Shown here: piece after piece, positions 6,970 through 13,045 of the stretch | Position numbering within the stretch: the first letter of the stretch is position 1 | Layout of the letters: every line of letters starts with the position of its first letter | Assembly: GCA_030631625.1 (NCBI GenBank) | Contig: DAOVKT010000058.1 | Location: 1 to 14,724 of the forward strand | Direction: 5' to 3' | Origin: JAGLTZ01 sp023135015 | GTDB taxonomy: Bacteria; Blakebacterota; Blakebacteria; Blakebacterales; Blakebacteraceae | Length of the DNA stretch: 14,724 nt | The notes under the pieces: generated by a model | Seen by the model: the letters and a program-made list of their open reading frames with translations, nothing else | Database searches by the model: none | Told to the model about the DNA's origin: nothing | Translations under genes and position numbers: made by a program

Positions 6970-7556
6970 GAAGTGGCAACATATCGAGAATAATCATGGT
7001 GAAAGGCATGCTGATCTGCCTGCTGCTGACGGTGGCGTGTGCTGGTGGGACCCCACGGTTCACCGACCTGCCCGGGCAGGATCTGCGGGAGGATGTGCCC
7101 GTTGTACAGAAAGAGGATCTGGCGGGCGAGCTGCTGGTGACCCCGCCCCGGATGCGCGGCGAGCAGGCGATAACGGAGAATCCCGAGTCGGTCCTTTCCC
7201 TGGTCGGTATGACCAGGACTCCGCCGGTCGTCCTCCCTGATACATTGCCGCCCATGCCCGATACCTCTCGGGTTTCCGAGCCGACTCTCAACAGGGGCCC
7301 GCGCAAGGAGTATCAGGTCCAGGTAGCGATAACGCCCTCGGCGGACGAGGCTGAGGATTTCAAGGAGCGCCTGGGACCGCTGCTGCCGGGCGAAGAGGTC
7401 TTCGTGATTTTTACAAGTCCCTACTACCGGATCCGGGTCGGCAGGAAGACGAAAAGGGAGGATGCGGACCAACTTCTTGCAAAACTGCACGAGCTGGGTT
7501 ATACAGGCGCCATGGTGATCCCCGTGACGATCACGCCCGATTGGGGAGCAGGTTGA
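6966..7556 (+). CDS. SPOR-domain lipoprotein
   Basis: A 196-residue exported protein. The N-terminus has a short hydrophobic run (GMLICLLLTVAC) ending in a plausible lipobox, T-V-A-Cys25, so it is probably lipidated and anchored in a membrane. Residues about 26-110 are Pro-rich and low in predicted structure. Residues about 112-192 form a SPOR domain: EYQVQVAITPSADEAEDF, LLPGEEVFVIF, PYYRIRVGRKTKREDADQLL and GYTGAMVIPV. SPOR domains bind denuded glycan strands of peptidoglycan, often at division sites. ATG 6966 overlaps the previous stop (ATGA) with GAGG at 6952-6955; ATG 6996/6999-type internal starts would also keep the lipobox. The 3' end overlaps the promoter of the following murein transglycosylase, so the two are neighbours in peptidoglycan work. 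Confidence 0.85.
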   Translation: MRSGNISRIIMVKGMLICLLLTVACAGGTPRFTDLPGQDLREDVPVVQKEDLAGELLVTPPRMRGEQAITENPESVLSLVGMTRTPPVVLPDTLPPMPDTSRVSEPTLNRGPRKEYQVQVAITPSADEAEDFKERLGPLLPGEEVFVIFTSPYYRIRVGRKTKREDADQLLAKLHELGYTGAMVIPVTITPDWGAG

Positions 7557-7582
7557 CACGCCGGGTCTGGTCTGGTTATATT
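7553..7582 (+). promoter_or_regulatory. Strong sigma70-type promoter for the MltD-like gene
   Basis: A perfect -35 box TTGACA (7553-7558) and a -10 box TATATT (7577-7582, 5 of 6) are separated by 18 bases. The -35 box overlaps the TGA stop of the SPOR gene. The expected RNA start near 7589 leaves a leader of about 36 bases, rich in T at first, before the TTG start at 7625. Start codons upstream of it, including the TTG at 7541, would not be on this transcript. Confidence 0.7.
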
Positions 7583-7608
7583 TGTTTTTTTGAAACTCCA
7601 TATGCCAC

Positions 7609-7614
7609 AAGGGG
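7609..7614 (+). promoter_or_regulatory. Ribosome binding site that fixes the mltD-like start
   Basis: AAGGGG ends 10 bases before the TTG at 7625 and is the only Shine-Dalgarno-like sequence between the promoter at 7553-7582 and the lipobox codons. It selects the TTG start, which gives a normal lipoprotein signal peptide. Confidence 0.55.
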
Positions 7615-7624
7615 TTGCGCGAGT

Positions 7625-9706
7625 TTGAATTCTGCCATACGCACGTCCCTGAAAAGATCTCTGCCTCTTGCACTGATATTGCTCCTTCCGGGTTGTGCCC
7701 GGTTGGGCTTCCTTACATTCCTATCCGGCCCCCAGGAAGCTGCAGATTCGGCAACCGTTACCGTTGGAACCGAAGCGACAGTTGAAACACCCGAATCCGC
7801 GAGCGCTGAAGCGGATAGCACCACCACCACCACCCAGACGCCTGTTACGAGCGCATGGGCCTTTCTGGATGAGGCTCGCTCTCTTCTCGCCGATGCCGAA
7901 TCGAGCTTCGAGGTGAGCGACTTCCGCTCCACAGAGTTCGATATCATGGAAGCCCAGCTCCTGCTTCTTGATGTAGACGGACTCCTCCCTTCCCGCACCC
8001 TTCTGGAAATCGAAGATCCGTGGACAGAGAAGGAATTGATCGGGCACGAGGCGCTTCTGCGCCTGCGCGCCGAATTCGAGCGTCTTTGGAATGGGACAAA
8101 CGCCCTTTATGACCAGCTCCTTCCCTACATCGAGATTTCCGTTTTCGAAAGAGGCATCGAACAGGGTGGAATGGAGGTGGATCTGGAGGCGATGAATACC
8201 GCGCTCGAGGAGGCTCCGGAGCCGGCCCCCGATTCCTGGCAGGAGATTCGCGACCTGCTCCTCCGGATGATGGAAGAGGGTCGGATAGATATAGAGATGG
8301 GACTGGAGAAATACTCGGACGCGGCCTGGAGAAAGGTCTACGGCTCGGTTTCCTACTACACTGGCAGGGGGAAGAAGAATTACGAGCGATGGCTGGAGCG
8401 TTCGGGTCGCTATCAGTACCTGGTAGAGGAGATACTGGCCGAAGAAGGGCTCCCGCGAGACATGGTTTTCCTCTGCATGATAGAGAGCGGATTCAGCCCC
8501 CGAGCCTACTCCAGGGCGGGCGCGGTAGGGCCTTGGCAGTTTATGAGCTACACCGCCCGCAAGTTCGGTCTCCAGACATCAGCAGCCCAGGGCCTGGTGG
8601 ATGAGCGCCGCGATTTCAGGAAGAGCACGGTCGCCGCCTCCGCCTACCTCAAGGTCCTCTACACCGAGTTCGGCAAGTGGCCGCTGGCGATGGCTGCATA
8701 CAACAGCGGTGAAGGCCGGGTCCGGAGTGCACAGCGATGGGCGAGGAGGAACCGCAAGGGCATTGACTACTGGTCGATCTACAGCCGACTGCCGCGGGAG
8801 ACTGCCAACTACGTTCCTTATTATCTGGCCGCCATGGCTATTGCGAAGAACCCTGCCAGCTTCGGATTCGCCGATGTTGCGTACCAGACCAGGTTAGATG
8901 GCAGTTTCGAAACCGTCCACATCACGGGACCTCTTCTCCTGAAACAGGCCGCCGAATGGATCGGTACCGACGAGAGCACGCTGGTGGAGCTGAACTCCGA
9001 ACTCCGCTGGAGAATCACTCCCCGGGATGGCTGGGAGCTGAGATTGCCCAGGGGCACGACAGATGCATTCATAGCAGCGCTTGAGCGCGTTCCCAAGGAA
9101 CCCAGGGTCAGCTACGCGACCCACCTGATCCACATCGGGGATACCGGAGGTGAAATCGCCGAGAAGTGGGGGGTCCCCTGGAGCCTCATCCGCAGGCACA
9201 ACAGTATCAGGAACGACCGCAACCTTCAGATCGGTCGCGAACTCCAGATTCCCAAATACGAGCGTTCCCGCTACCTGACCGAGCAGGAAATCAGCAGCCT
9301 GACCAGGCAGCGGATAGTGGAAGGTTCCGGTACCCCGATCCGGGTCAGGGTCCGCAGGGGGGATACTGTAAGCGGGCTTGCAACCAGGTACGGGGTCACC
9401 TGGGTACAGATTCGAGGCTGGAACCGCCTGCGGAACAATACGATCTATGCGGGCCAGACCCTGACAATCTACCCCAGGCGCAACCGCAGTTCTGGAACAC
9501 CGGCAGTGGCCATGGCAAATCTCCCGGCCGATGGGGTATATACGATCGGCAGGAACGACACGCTGTGGGATATATCCCAGAAGTTCAGAGTAAGCGTTTC
9601 TGACTTGAAGAAGTGGAATGGGCTGACCGGTAATACGATCTATCCAGGCAGGAGGTTGATAGTCACTGAAGATGCGGCCCGGCAGGCGGGCATGGGAGGT
9701 GGTTGA
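7625..9706 (+). CDS. mltD: Membrane-bound lytic murein transglycosylase, MltD-like, three LysM modules
   Basis: Cleaves peptidoglycan glycan strands with formation of 1,6-anhydro-muramic ends. With the TTG start at 7625 the product is 693 residues, longer than E. coli MltD (about 450). It begins with a lipoprotein signal, SLPLALILLLPGC, with Cys24. A long acidic, mostly helical N-terminal region (about 25-255) follows, including a run of Thr. The SLT (GH23) domain lies near 262-410: MIESGFSPRAYSRAGAVGPW with catalytic Glu287, then AMAAYNSGEGRV and PRETANYVPYYLAAMA. LysM modules lie near 502-547, 572-616 and 637-682 (for example RRGDTVSGLATRYGVTWVQI and GRNDTLWDISQKFRVSVSDL). Its own promoter overlaps the end of the SPOR gene. 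An in-frame TTG at 7541 is rejected because it lies upstream of that promoter. Substrate class is secure; the symbol is by architecture. Confidence 0.9.
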   Translation: MNSAIRTSLKRSLPLALILLLPGCARLGFLTFLSGPQEAADSATVTVGTEATVETPESASAEADSTTTTTQTPVTSAWAFLDEARSLLADAESSFEVSDFRSTEFDIMEAQLLLLDVDGLLPSRTLLEIEDPWTEKELIGHEALLRLRAEFERLWNGTNALYDQLLPYIEISVFERGIEQGGMEVDLEAMNTALEEAPEPAPDSWQEIRDLLLRMMEEGRIDIEMGLEKYSDAAWRKVYGSVSYYTGRGKKNYERWLERSGRYQYLVEEILAEEGLPRDMVFLCMIESGFSPRAYSRAGAVGPWQFMSYTARKFGLQTSAAQGLVDERRDFRKSTVAASAYLKVLYTEFGKWPLAMAAYNSGEGRVRSAQRWARRNRKGIDYWSIYSRLPRETANYVPYYLAAMAIAKNPASFGFADVAYQTRLDGSFETVHITGPLLLKQAAEWIGTDESTLVELNSELRWRITPRDGWELRLPRGTTDAFIAALERVPKEPRVSYATHLIHIGDTGGEIAEKWGVPWSLIRRHNSIRNDRNLQIGRELQIPKYERSRYLTEQEISSLTRQRIVEGSGTPIRVRVRRGDTVSGLATRYGVTWVQIRGWNRLRNNTIYAGQTLTIYPRRNRSSGTPAVAMANLPADGVYTIGRNDTLWDISQKFRVSVSDLKKWNGLTGNTIYPGRRLIVTEDAARQAGMGGG

Positions 9707-9748
9707 GCCTGACGGCGGTCCTTAGGTGACTGCTGATTTCACAGAACG

Positions 9749-10657
9749 ATGGCTGGAAAACATTCGACATACAGAAAACTTCTGATCGGGACCGTGGTGG
9801 TTTTCGCCCTGGCTCTGTTTCTGGTTGCGGTAAGAGGGGCTGCGGGTCTGTTGGGCGGATTCGATTTCCGCTGGACACCCTCTGTTGGTCTGATCGAGGT
9901 GGAGGGGAAGATCGGCAGCGGCGAGAGGATCGTCAGGCTGATCGACGACTACTCATCCCGGCGCGATATCAGAGGTCTGCTGGTCAAGATAAACAGCCCG
10001 GGCGGCCTGGTCGTGGGCTCCGACGAGATATACCGAGCGCTGCTGCGCGCCCGGCGTGAGCACGGGAAGCCGGTGGTGGCTTACATGGGTGCCGTGGCCG
10101 CCAGCGGTGGATACTACGTTGCCTGTGCGGCCGATACGATCGTTGCCCATCCAGGGAGCATAACGGGCAGTATAGGAGTGATTCTGGAGTATCCGGTCGT
10201 TGCAGAGTTGTTCGAGAAGCTGGGTGTGAGGTGGGAAACAGTTACTACCGGTCCTTACAAGAACATGGGGAGTCCGTTCGCGGAGCCGACCGAGCGCCAT
10301 CGTGCATGGTTCGAGGAAGTCATTGGCGACACCTACGAGCAATTCCTGGATGTCATCAGGGCCGGTCGCACGATCGGTGAGGACGATCTGCGCAGGTACG
10401 CAGACGGCCGTGTATTTACTGGAAGGCAGGCGGTAGAATGGGGTTTCGCGGATCGGACCGGAGATTTCCATGAGGCCCGCGCGGTCGCCGGCCTGATGGC
10501 CGGGCTGGGCGAGGACCCCGATCTGATTCGCCCTCACAGGCCGCGAAGACTGACAATGTGGGACCTGCTTCTGGGCAGGGCGGGGATTGAGGAGATAAAG
10601 TCCGAGCTGGGACTGGGCTCGCTGGACGGACCCCGCGTGCTGTATCTGATGCGCTAG
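9749..10657 (+). CDS. sppA: Signal peptide peptidase SppA, short form (S49 family)
   Basis: A 302-residue inner-membrane serine protease that degrades released signal peptides. It has one N-terminal transmembrane segment (about 11-29, LLIGTVVVFALALFLVAV) and a single S49 domain, as in the short-form SppA of Bacillus and many other bacteria. INSPGG (81-86) is the oxyanion-loop region. VAASGGYYVACAAD carries the nucleophile Ser119, and TTGPYKNMGSPF carries the general base Lys171. The Ser-Lys distance of 52 residues equals that of the Bacillus enzyme. TGSIGVI and EWGFADRTGDF are further family marks. The start ATG 9749 follows a 42-base gap after the transglycosylase with only a poor ribosome site, so expression may be low or coupled. 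The gene precedes HU/IHF by 33 bases. Confidence 0.93.
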   Translation: MAGKHSTYRKLLIGTVVVFALALFLVAVRGAAGLLGGFDFRWTPSVGLIEVEGKIGSGERIVRLIDDYSSRRDIRGLLVKINSPGGLVVGSDEIYRALLRARREHGKPVVAYMGAVAASGGYYVACAADTIVAHPGSITGSIGVILEYPVVAELFEKLGVRWETVTTGPYKNMGSPFAEPTERHRAWFEEVIGDTYEQFLDVIRAGRTIGEDDLRRYADGRVFTGRQAVEWGFADRTGDFHEARAVAGLMAGLGEDPDLIRPHRPRRLTMWDLLLGRAGIEEIKSELGLGSLDGPRVLYLMR

Positions 10658-10690
10658 CCTACGGCTGGTCGAGGCAAGGAGAAATACGGC

Positions 10691-10984
10691 ATGACAAAAG
10701 CCGATATCGTCGAAAACATTGCCGAAAGAACGGGGCTTACCAAAACCGATACCGCGCTGGTTGTCGAGGGAATGATCGAGACCCTCAAGGAAGCGATGAT
10801 ATCCGGTGAAACGGTTGAGATCCGCGGCTTCGGCACATTCAAGATCAAGGAGAGAGCGGCACGCCGTGCCCGTAATCCCCGCACGGGGGAGCCGGTGGAT
10901 ATACCCACCAAGTTCGTGCCGACCTTCAAGCCCTCCCGTGACCTGAAGAACGCGGTGGCAGATTGGGAGAGGCAACTCCAATAA
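10691..10984 (+). CDS. HU/IHF-family DNA-bending nucleoid protein
   Basis: A 97-residue histone-like protein that binds and bends DNA as a dimer. The whole family pattern is present: MTKADIVENIAERTGLTKTD helix-turn-helix body, GETVEIRGFGTFKIKERAAR beta saddle, and the DNA-contacting arm RNPRTGEPVDIPTKFVPTFK with the intercalating Pro in RNPRTGEPV. The C-terminus (PSRDLKNAVADWERQLQ) is slightly longer than in classic 90-residue HU. I cannot separate HU from IHF-alpha on sequence by eye. A strong ribosome site AAGGAG (10676-10681) lies 9 bases before the ATG. A hairpin follows 26 bases after the stop, before a tiny ribosomal-type gene. Confidence 0.95.
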   Translation: MTKADIVENIAERTGLTKTDTALVVEGMIETLKEAMISGETVEIRGFGTFKIKERAARRARNPRTGEPVDIPTKFVPTFKPSRDLKNAVADWERQLQ

Positions 10985-11009
10985 AGAGCTTTCGCCTCCC
11001 CTGGACAGT

Positions 11010-11038
11010 TCCTACCTTATTTCGATTTCGAGGTAGGA
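11010..11038 (+). promoter_or_regulatory. Hairpin between HU/IHF and the small basic protein
   Basis: An 8-base-pair stem, TCCTACCT (11010-11017) with AGGTAGGA (11031-11038), encloses a 13-base loop containing a repeated TTTCGA-like element. No T-run follows, so it is not a typical intrinsic terminator. It could slow or process the transcript, protect the 3' end of the HU message, or form part of a leader of the next gene 38 bases downstream. Confidence 0.45.
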
Positions 11039-11075
11039 TGACGGGACAATTATTCAAGGGGAGGATTGAGCGGTA

Positions 11076-11171
11076 ATGCCCTGCGGCAAAAAGCGTAAGA
11101 GAAAGAAAATCGCCAAACATAAGAGAAAGAAACGGATGCGCGCCAATCGTCATAAGAAGAAGATTCGCTGA
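11076..11171 (+). CDS. Very small basic ribosomal-type protein (COX24/AURKAIP1 domain, bS22-like)
   Basis: A 31-residue open frame in a gap that length filters would leave empty. It starts at ATG 11076 with GGGGAGG (11058-11064) 11 bases ahead, and ends at TGA 11169-11171. About two thirds of its residues are Lys, Arg or His: MPCGKKRKRKKIAKHKRKK opens it and RMRANRHKKKIR closes it. This is very close to what I recall of the AURKAIP1/COX24 domain peptides annotated in Bacteroidota and relatives (MPSGKKRKRHKMATHKRKKR type), related to mycobacterial bS22 and a mitochondrial small-subunit protein. The probable role is binding rRNA of the small ribosomal subunit near the decoding region. It precedes the HD-GYP gene by 15 bases and may share its transcript. 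Resemblance is strong; function is by family. Confidence 0.85.
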   Translation: MPCGKKRKRKKIAKHKRKKRMRANRHKKKIR

Positions 11172-11186
11172 TCCGCCCGAGACGCT

Positions 11187-12572
11187 ATGAGTCGGGATTT
11201 TCTGAAAAAAGTATGGAACCTCATATATGAGGAATTAGAAGGCGATACCCCATCAGGCAAGAAATCGGCAGTCGGACAGAAGGTTGCCACCGAGATAAAT
11301 CTTGCAGAAATGGGGTACCTGTATGGCGCCGCGGTCGATCTTGTGGAAGGTCACGCCTTCGGCCATGGGCAGAGGGTGGCCTATATAGCACAAGAGCTTG
11401 CCGTGGGGCTGGAACTGGATGACGATGACGTGACCGATGTCGCCCTGGCGGCGCTGTTCCACGATGTAGGCCTGCTGAAAATCACTCATGCGCTGACCGA
11501 AATCACCAGCACCCCCGAATCGGAACTGTTGGTCAACCACCAGCTGGATGCGGTGGAGGATCTGGCCATACATGTACGGAAGGGCAGCATCGAGAGGTTA
11601 TCGGAGCTTCTCATACAGCACGTTTCCGAAGGAGGCGCGTTCCTGGAGGAACTACCGCTCTCCCCGGCTGTAGCCAGGTTAGTCAAGGGACACCACGAGC
11701 GATATGATGGCCACGGATATCCGGCAGGTCTGCGTGGAGAGAATGTCCCCATTATACAGAGAGTCCTGACAGCTGCTGATAGTCTGGAGACAGCTATCGC
11801 AGCTGCGGGCGAGCGGGGACACAGCCCGGAATTTGTCCGGGCTGAAGCACTGAAATTCTCAGGCAAACAGCTCGGTCCTGCCGAGGCAAAGGGGTTGGTG
11901 GAGGCCACACAAAACGTCCGCTTCTGGGGCATATTCACCGGAGGCCAGGTGGGTAAGCAGCTGATGAGCCGCATCCCTCAGGAACGGGTCGCGGTCACAT
12001 ACGGTCAGCTGGCAACCATGTTCGTACAGCTGGTCGGGCTGGTGGACGGCAAGTCGCCTTACCGCCAGAACCATTCCTGGAACGTAGCACGAAATACCTA
12101 TCTGATAGCCCTGGAGCTTGGAATACCGGAGGATCTGGCGGCTTCACTTGGGATGTCCGGCCTGGTTCACGACCTGGGCAAAGCGGGTGTAAGTAACCAG
12201 ATACTGGACAAGCCGAAGTGGCTGACCGGCCCCGAGTATGATCAGGCCAAGAAGCATATATCCTATACAGAGAAGATCCTCGGTTATGCGGGTGGATTGT
12301 TCGATGAAGTGCTGGAGTGGATTGCAGATCACCACGAGCGGCTGGACGGCTCCGGTTACCCCAACCGCCTGAAGGGGGACAAACTGAGCCGCGAGGCACG
12401 CATTCTGGCCACCGCCGACGTCTATGACGCGCTCATATCCGACCGACCCTACCGCAGAGGACTGGACCCGATAGCCGCGGTACGGTTCATGGAGGGCAAG
12501 GTGAACCGCTACTTTGACCCCGAAGTGCTGGGGGCGCTTGGAGCGGTTGTGGAGGCTACGACGCAGGATTGA
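11187..12572 (+). CDS. Tandem HD-GYP domain protein (probable cyclic-di-nucleotide phosphodiesterase)
   Basis: A 461-residue soluble protein made of two HD-GYP-like domains with no receiver or sensor domain. Domain 1 (about 42-210) has His60, H92-D93, His145, HHERYDGHGYP (169-179) and Asp198. Its HD motif reads HDVGLLKI, so the Lys that usually follows the HDxG is Leu96. The HD-to-His segment is also longer than usual. Domain 2 (about 275-455) is canonical: His296, HDLGK (328-332), His357, HHERLDGSGYP (382-392) and Asp411. HD-GYP enzymes hydrolyse cyclic-di-GMP (and some cGAMP) in the cytosol. A plausible reading is one active and one altered domain. The start ATG 11187 has no strong ribosome site and lies 15 bases after the small basic gene, so coupling is likely. 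Confidence 0.88.
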   Translation: MSRDFLKKVWNLIYEELEGDTPSGKKSAVGQKVATEINLAEMGYLYGAAVDLVEGHAFGHGQRVAYIAQELAVGLELDDDDVTDVALAALFHDVGLLKITHALTEITSTPESELLVNHQLDAVEDLAIHVRKGSIERLSELLIQHVSEGGAFLEELPLSPAVARLVKGHHERYDGHGYPAGLRGENVPIIQRVLTAADSLETAIAAAGERGHSPEFVRAEALKFSGKQLGPAEAKGLVEATQNVRFWGIFTGGQVGKQLMSRIPQERVAVTYGQLATMFVQLVGLVDGKSPYRQNHSWNVARNTYLIALELGIPEDLAASLGMSGLVHDLGKAGVSNQILDKPKWLTGPEYDQAKKHISYTEKILGYAGGLFDEVLEWIADHHERLDGSGYPNRLKGDKLSREARILATADVYDALISDRPYRRGLDPIAAVRFMEGKVNRYFDPEVLGALGAVVEATTQD

Positions 12573-12612
12573 ACGGAGCGGTGCACTGAGGTTCAGCTAC
12601 GACCAACGGTGT

Positions 12613-12649
12613 TATAATAAGATTGACAAGTTAGAAAAAGCGCTGTAAA
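12613..12649 (+). promoter_or_regulatory. AT-rich promoter region ahead of the HTH gene and tRNA-Arg(CCG)
   Basis: In the 157-base gap before the HTH gene lie an exact TATAAT (12613-12618) and an exact TTGACA (12623-12628). The TATAAT has a weak possible -35 (TTCAGC, 12592-12597). TTGACA has only a modest -10, TGTAAA at 12644-12649, with a short 15-base spacer. Two overlapping promoters or one of the pair may be real. The rest of the gap up to 12729 shows no gene. Confidence 0.4.
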
Positions 12650-12729
12650 GGTTTCTTCTTTGCGATAAAGCTTCCCTCACGACCATTTGGGAGTGTTGGA
12701 GGCTCGACAATACAAAAGGGAGTCGCGCG

Positions 12730-12963
12730 ATGGAAGTCGAGCGGCGTGTCTATTTCGTGAGTGAAGTGGCAGAGATACTCGGTGTATCACGCCAGACCGT
12801 CTTGAAGTACATTAAGAGCGGGGTTGTACCCGGGCTGCGGGTCGGCGGCCGTTACCTTATCATGAAGGACGAATTCGAGGATTTCCTCCGTTCAGGTGGC
12901 GAACGGCAAGAGGTACCTGAAATAGCCAGCCCCGAGACAATTCCAGAGATTCTGCCCCGGTAG
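12730..12963 (+). CDS. Small excisionase/MerR-like HTH DNA-binding protein, 3' end inside a tRNA gene
   Basis: A 77-residue protein of the winged-helix excisionase/HTH_17 type. The helix-turn-helix reads VSEVAEILGVSRQTVLKYIK (residues 10-29), followed by the wing GVVPGLRVGGRYLIMKDEFE and FLRSGG; the last 20 residues are acidic and Pro-rich. Such proteins bind short operators or act as recombination directionality factors. A clear ribosome site (AAAAGGGAG, 12714-12722) precedes ATG 12730. The last three codons and the TAG stop lie within tRNA-Arg(CCG): the stop is formed by the tRNA's conserved T8-A9 and the first base of its D stem. RNase P cleavage at 12954 would cut through codon 75. It may be a domesticated element gene or a regulator of its neighbours; its target is unknown. 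Confidence 0.8.
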   Translation: MEVERRVYFVSEVAEILGVSRQTVLKYIKSGVVPGLRVGGRYLIMKDEFEDFLRSGGERQEVPEIASPETIPEILPR

Positions 12964-13030
12964 CTCAGTTGGATAGAGCGCATGCCTCCGGAGCATGAGG
13001 TCGTGAGTTCGAATCTCGCCCGGGGTACCA
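12954..13030 (+). tRNA. tRNA-Arg, anticodon CCG
   Basis: The acceptor stem GCCCCGG (12954-12960) pairs with CCGGGGT (13020-13026, one G-T pair), followed by discriminator A and an encoded CCA (13028-13030). The D arm has GCTC. The anticodon stem CATGC/GCATG encloses CTCCGGA with anticodon CCG at 12988-12990, reading the arginine codon CGG. The T arm is GTGAG-TTCGAAT-CTCGC. It overlaps the 3' end of the HTH gene by 10 bases and is followed 15 bases later by the next start codon, so it probably sits inside a longer transcript and is released by RNase P and 3' nucleases. Confidence 0.95.
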
Positions 13031-13031
13031 C

Positions 13032-13044
13032 TTGAATCATTCAA
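13032..13044 (+). repeat. Small palindrome between the tRNA and the beta-propeller gene
   Basis: TTGAAT (13032-13037) and ATTCAA (13039-13044) form perfect 6-base arms around a single C, filling almost the whole 15-base gap between the tRNA CCA and ATG 13046. It is too tight for a usual RNA hairpin. It could be a DNA operator site or a chance palindrome in AT-rich sequence. Confidence 0.35.
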
Positions 13045-13045
13045 A

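Noticed and set aside
6918..7673. Minus-strand open frame (251 codons) covering the SPOR gene
   Set aside because: No domain, and it crosses the promoter and start region of the MltD-like gene; the + strand genes explain the region.
9953..10981. Long minus-strand open frame (342 codons) opposite sppA and HU/IHF
   Set aside because: Its translation has no recognisable domain and mirrors two well-supported + strand genes; long antisense frames are expected in GC-rich coding DNA.
12674..12695. Possible hairpin made of CCCTCAC and GGGAGTG before the HTH gene
   Set aside because: The two pieces are complementary when read in the same direction, not as an inverted repeat, so they cannot form an antiparallel stem.
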